DNA of 64,000 bases from an uncultured Bacteroidales bacterium (lineage in GTDB: Bacteria; Bacteroidota; Bacteroidia; Bacteroidales; Bacteroidaceae). Positions 61,386 through 64,000 of this stretch are shown here, piece after piece. The notes under the pieces are model-generated. The model saw only the letters and a list, made by a program, of their open reading frames with translations. It did no database searches and was not told the DNA's origin. The stretch covers positions 1 to 64,000 of the forward strand of contig CADBWR010000010.1 in the NCBI GenBank assembly GCA_902798425.1, written 5' to 3'. A program made the translations under genes and the position numbers. Every line of letters starts with the position of its first letter. Position 1 is the stretch's first letter.

Positions 61386-62774
61386 ATGATGAACGATACA
61401 ATTTGTGCTTTAGCCACCGCCCCAGGTGGCGCATTAGGAATTATCAGAATCTCAGGAGCTCAGTCTCTTGAGATTCTTTCTCACATCTTCACCAAAAACC
61501 TCTCCGACGCTAAGGCCAACACCATCCACTTTGGCCACATCATCGAGCGTAAAAACCATAGTGGCAATGTCGAGCATGTGGCGATTCCGTCGCCACAAAC
61601 AATCGACGAGGTGCTGGTCTCCGTCTTCCGCGCTCCCCGCAGCTATACGGGCGAGGACAGTGCGGAAATCTCGTGTCACGGCTCGCGTTATATTTTAAAT
61701 AAGATTTTGGAGCTGCTCGTACACAACGGTTGTCGAATGGCCCAGCCGGGCGAGTTCACCAAGCGTTCCTTCCTCAACGGCAAACTCGACCTATCACAGG
61801 CAGAAGCCGTTGCCGACCTTATCGCATCGTCCAACAAGGCTACGCATCAGCTGGCCATGAGTCAGCTAAGAGGTAGCGTGAGCAGCGAACTGGCACAGTT
61901 GCGCGACCAACTGCTTCACCTTACCAGTCTGTTGGAACTGGAACTTGACTTCTCCGACCACGAAGACCTTGAGTTTGCAGACCGCACGGAACTGAATACT
62001 ATTGCAAAAAGTATTGACAAACAAGTAACCCGTCTTGCTCAATCTTTTGAAACAGGACAGGCTATCAAGCAAGGCATACCCGTAGCTATTGTCGGCAAGA
62101 CCAACGTCGGCAAGTCCACCCTTCTCAACCGCCTGTTGAAAGATGACCGTGCCATCGTCTCTGACGTTCATGGCACTACACGCGACACCATCGAAGACAC
62201 CATCGACATCAATGGAGTTACCTTCCGTTTCATTGACACTGCGGGCATCCGCCAGACGACAGATCAGGTCGAAAAGATAGGTATCGAGCGCACCTATTCA
62301 GCCATCGACAAAGCTCGCATTGTGCTTTGGGTCATCGACCAGAAACCATCCACAAAAGAATTTGACGATATCTTAGAACGTACTGAGAATAAAAAACTTA
62401 TCGTTGTAAGAAACAAGATAGACACAGCAGAAAACAGCCATTTTGCATTAGTTAAAATTCCTTTAATTGAAATATCTGCCAAGCAGGGTACCAACCTCGC
62501 CCAACTGGAACAGACAATCTACGAAGCCGCCGGCATCCCCACCCTCAGCGACACCGATGTCATCATTACCAATGCCCGCCATTACGACGCACTGGTTCGT
62601 GCTCGTCAGTCCCTTTCGCGCGTTCTCGACGGTTTGCGTTTAGGTCTCAGCGGAGACCTATTGAGCGAAGATCTCCGCGAAGTCCTTAACATCCTCTCCG
62701 AAATCACTGGTGGACAGATCACAACACACGAAGTCTTAGGAAATATCTTTAAAAACTTCTGCGTGGGAAAGTAA
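61386..62774 (+). CDS. mnmE: tRNA uridine-5-carboxymethylaminomethyl GTPase MnmE
   Basis: A 462-residue GTPase that, with MnmG, modifies U34 of tRNAs. The N-terminal folate-binding domain has DTICALATAPGGALGIIRISG and the PRSYTGEDSAEISCHG motif. The G domain lies in the middle with GKTNVGKSTLL, GTTRDTIEDTI, DTAGIRQ and the NKID specificity motif. The helical domain ends with the essential C-terminal FCVGK cysteine. The gene is intact up to its stop; the next plus-strand gene is an integrase, so the 3' flank may be the target of an insertion. Confidence 0.96.
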   Translation: MMNDTICALATAPGGALGIIRISGAQSLEILSHIFTKNLSDAKANTIHFGHIIERKNHSGNVEHVAIPSPQTIDEVLVSVFRAPRSYTGEDSAEISCHGSRYILNKILELLVHNGCRMAQPGEFTKRSFLNGKLDLSQAEAVADLIASSNKATHQLAMSQLRGSVSSELAQLRDQLLHLTSLLELELDFSDHEDLEFADRTELNTIAKSIDKQVTRLAQSFETGQAIKQGIPVAIVGKTNVGKSTLLNRLLKDDRAIVSDVHGTTRDTIEDTIDINGVTFRFIDTAGIRQTTDQVEKIGIERTYSAIDKARIVLWVIDQKPSTKEFDDILERTENKKLIVVRNKIDTAENSHFALVKIPLIEISAKQGTNLAQLEQTIYEAAGIPTLSDTDVIITNARHYDALVRARQSLSRVLDGLRLGLSGDLLSEDLREVLNILSEITGGQITTHEVLGNIFKNFCVGK

Positions 62775-62978
62775 AGCTGTATTTTTAAGCTGAAAAGAAA
62801 AGCCAAAAATAAGCAAAGAAAGAGAAAGAAAAGGTACTATTTTACAGGTATTTACGCTTTAAGTGTTAAATTTTCGTTTGTTTTCTCACTTTTCTTTTGT
62901 TTTATTCTTTTTTGTTACTTTTTTGTTGTACCTTTGTGACTTGAAAGCGGAAAAGTCACAAAATTGTGTTACTCAAAT
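62775..62978. other. 204-bp junction region with strand-asymmetric A/G and T/C tracts
   Basis: After mnmE comes a purine tract (62793-62835, A/G only apart from a few C and T), then a pyrimidine-rich stretch (62874-62927). The -7-like TACCTTTG is at 62929-62936. The preceding base makes GTACCTTTGT, one base from the GTAnnTTTGC core at which CTnDOT-type integrases act. This could be the left attachment region. Confidence 0.4.
62929..62936 (+). promoter_or_regulatory. -7 box of the integrase gene (or att core)
   Basis: TACCTTTG, 42 bp before the ATG of the recombinase gene. Confidence 0.55.
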
Positions 62979-64000
62979 ATGGCAAAGGAGATGAAAAGTA
63001 AGATTGGCAAATCAAAGAAAGAACCTGTAAGGCTCAGAGAGAGAGTTTTAAAGGATGGCAGCATCAGTCTGTATCTTGACATATACAGGGATGGTAAGAG
63101 GGAATATGAGTTTCTAAAACTTTACCTGGTAAAAGCCACCACCCCTATTGAGAAAGAGCAGAACAGGCAAACGCTGGCAACTGCCCAGGCGATCAAAGCA
63201 AAAAGGCAGATAGAGATCCAGAACGGTGAATATGGCTTTACTAAGCAATTCAAAATTGACACTCCTTTCCTCTCCTATTACAGAAAGATGTGTGAGGAGC
63301 GACATGGTAGCCAGGACAGCAACGGCAACTGGGGCAATTGGCACAGCTGCTTAAAACACCTGGAAAGATATTGTGACGAAAAAACAACATTTAAGGATAT
63401 TGATGCCGACTGGATCGAGGGCTTTAAAGATTACCTGGAGAATGTAGAAAAGGATGCCTACAAAAGATCAAGAGCTAAAGGATCTGTGACTTTTACCCCA
63501 CTATCCCAAAATTCAAAAGTATCATATTTCAATAAGCTCAGAGCTTGCATAAACCAGGCTTTTGAGGATCGGATCATACCAACCAACCCCATGAGAGGTG
63601 TTGAGGGATTCAAGCAAGAGGAAACGGAAAGAGCATACCTAACCCTGGAGGAGGTGAAGAAACTGGCAGCAACTCCATGCAAGTACCAATACTTGAAAGA
63701 TGCCTTTCTTTTCTCATGCCTGACAGGATTACGAAAGAGTGACATTGAAAGGCTAACCTGGGGAGAGGTACAAACTTTCGGGGAGTTTACCAGAATAGTA
63801 TTCAAGCAAAAGAAAACCAAAGGCCAGGAGTACCTGGACATATCACACCAGGCAGAGCAATACATGGGACAGAGAGGCAATGACAATGATAAAGTATTCC
63901 CTGATTTCAAGTATAGTGCCTGGACGCTGCTGGAGTTGCGTAGATGGGTGCTGGCTGCTGGGATCACAAAGGATATAACTTTCCATGCTGGCAGACATAC
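62979..64000 (+). CDS. Tyrosine recombinase / integrase, truncated by the window edge
   Basis: The frame opens at ATG 62979 and runs off the right edge after about 340 codons. The N-terminal arm-binding domain (about residues 15-105, basic), the SAM-like core-binding domain (about 110-215) and the catalytic domain follow in the order seen in Bacteroidetes conjugative-transposon integrases. The catalytic arginine is in CLTGLRKSDIERL (R252), the lysine is in KQKKTKGQEYL, and the HxxR box is FHAGRHT (H336, R339); the tyrosine lies beyond the edge. Arginine is coded mostly by AGA and AGG, unlike the CGT/CGC use of neighbouring genes, a sign of transfer. Confidence 0.9.
   Translation, partial: MAKEMKSKIGKSKKEPVRLRERVLKDGSISLYLDIYRDGKREYEFLKLYLVKATTPIEKEQNRQTLATAQAIKAKRQIEIQNGEYGFTKQFKIDTPFLSYYRKMCEERHGSQDSNGNWGNWHSCLKHLERYCDEKTTFKDIDADWIEGFKDYLENVEKDAYKRSRAKGSVTFTPLSQNSKVSYFNKLRACINQAFEDRIIPTNPMRGVEGFKQEETERAYLTLEEVKKLAATPCKYQYLKDAFLFSCLTGLRKSDIERLTWGEVQTFGEFTRIVFKQKKTKGQEYLDISHQAEQYMGQRGNDNDKVFPDFKYSAWTLLELRRWVLAAGITKDITFHAGRH

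Overview
The window is a 64 kb stretch of chromosome from a Bacteroidales bacterium, most like Prevotella/Segatella (Prevotellaceae). The evidence is direct: most intergenic regions carry the Bacteroidetes sigma -7 box TAnnTTTG instead of a TATAAT box, and the gene content is typical of the group (LpxC-FabZ fusion, DUF4293, DUF4468, a Porin_10-like putative porin, a Bacteroidetes-type omega subunit, a Nudix-type arabinose regulator, a NfnA-NfnB fusion). There are no rRNA genes, no tRNA genes that I can see, no CRISPR array and no complete insertion sequence.

Left edge (1-4230): the end of a frameshifted membrane-anchored regulator, then an AT-rich accessory pair on the minus strand: a solitary OLD-family ATPase/TOPRIM nuclease and an AAA_14/DUF4143 ATPase. 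The ATPase promoter is preceded by two nearly identical palindromes 43 bp apart. Small peptide ORFs or gene remnants flank the nuclease. This is the best candidate here for an uncharacterised, possibly defensive, module.

4250-17430: housekeeping and envelope genes. bamD-rpoZ-DUF4293 run leftwards; uvrB and a BASS transporter run rightwards from a promoter so close that the uvrB mRNA should be almost leaderless. A cytidylate kinase-like gene and an HD phosphohydrolase follow, each with its own promoter. Next is the operon lpxD - lpxC/fabZ - lpxA - miaA - PBP1A, joining lipid A synthesis, tRNA modification and peptidoglycan synthesis.

17510-27750: a sugar block. A hexose MFS transporter and galactokinase form one unit. 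A lipoprotein aldose 1-epimerase, a sugar-porter MFS protein, a sodium/solute symporter, an AraR-like Nudix regulator, L-ribulose-5-P 4-epimerase and L-arabinose isomerase form the next. Both units start from matching variant promoters (TAATTTTA). L-ribulokinase (araB) is not in the window. A strong terminator ends the block, and a repeat/palindrome-rich 370 bp spacer follows.

28120-45900: YbiT-type ABC-F, grpE, dnaJ, folC; a second, cytoplasmic aldose epimerase; a compact cluster of DUF4468 protein, 56-aa membrane protein and putative porin; an HD protein and menA. On the minus strand lie an RluA-type pseudouridine synthase (with a 52-aa membrane protein overlapping its stop codon), an SDR, a Tat-exported ferredoxin-type aldo/keto reductase, an M23 lipoprotein, nadC and cstA.

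45950-62780: a GHL10 protein, ruvC, a ModF-like tandem ABC ATPase with a small exported partner, clpC, gdhA, serS, a fused Nfn transhydrogenase, DUF486, ttcA-like, an exported propeller-like protein, a nucleoside phosphorylase and mnmE. From 62979 to the right edge is the start of a tyrosine recombinase with AGA/AGG-rich codon use. It marks the probable left end of an integrated mobile element whose cargo lies outside the window.
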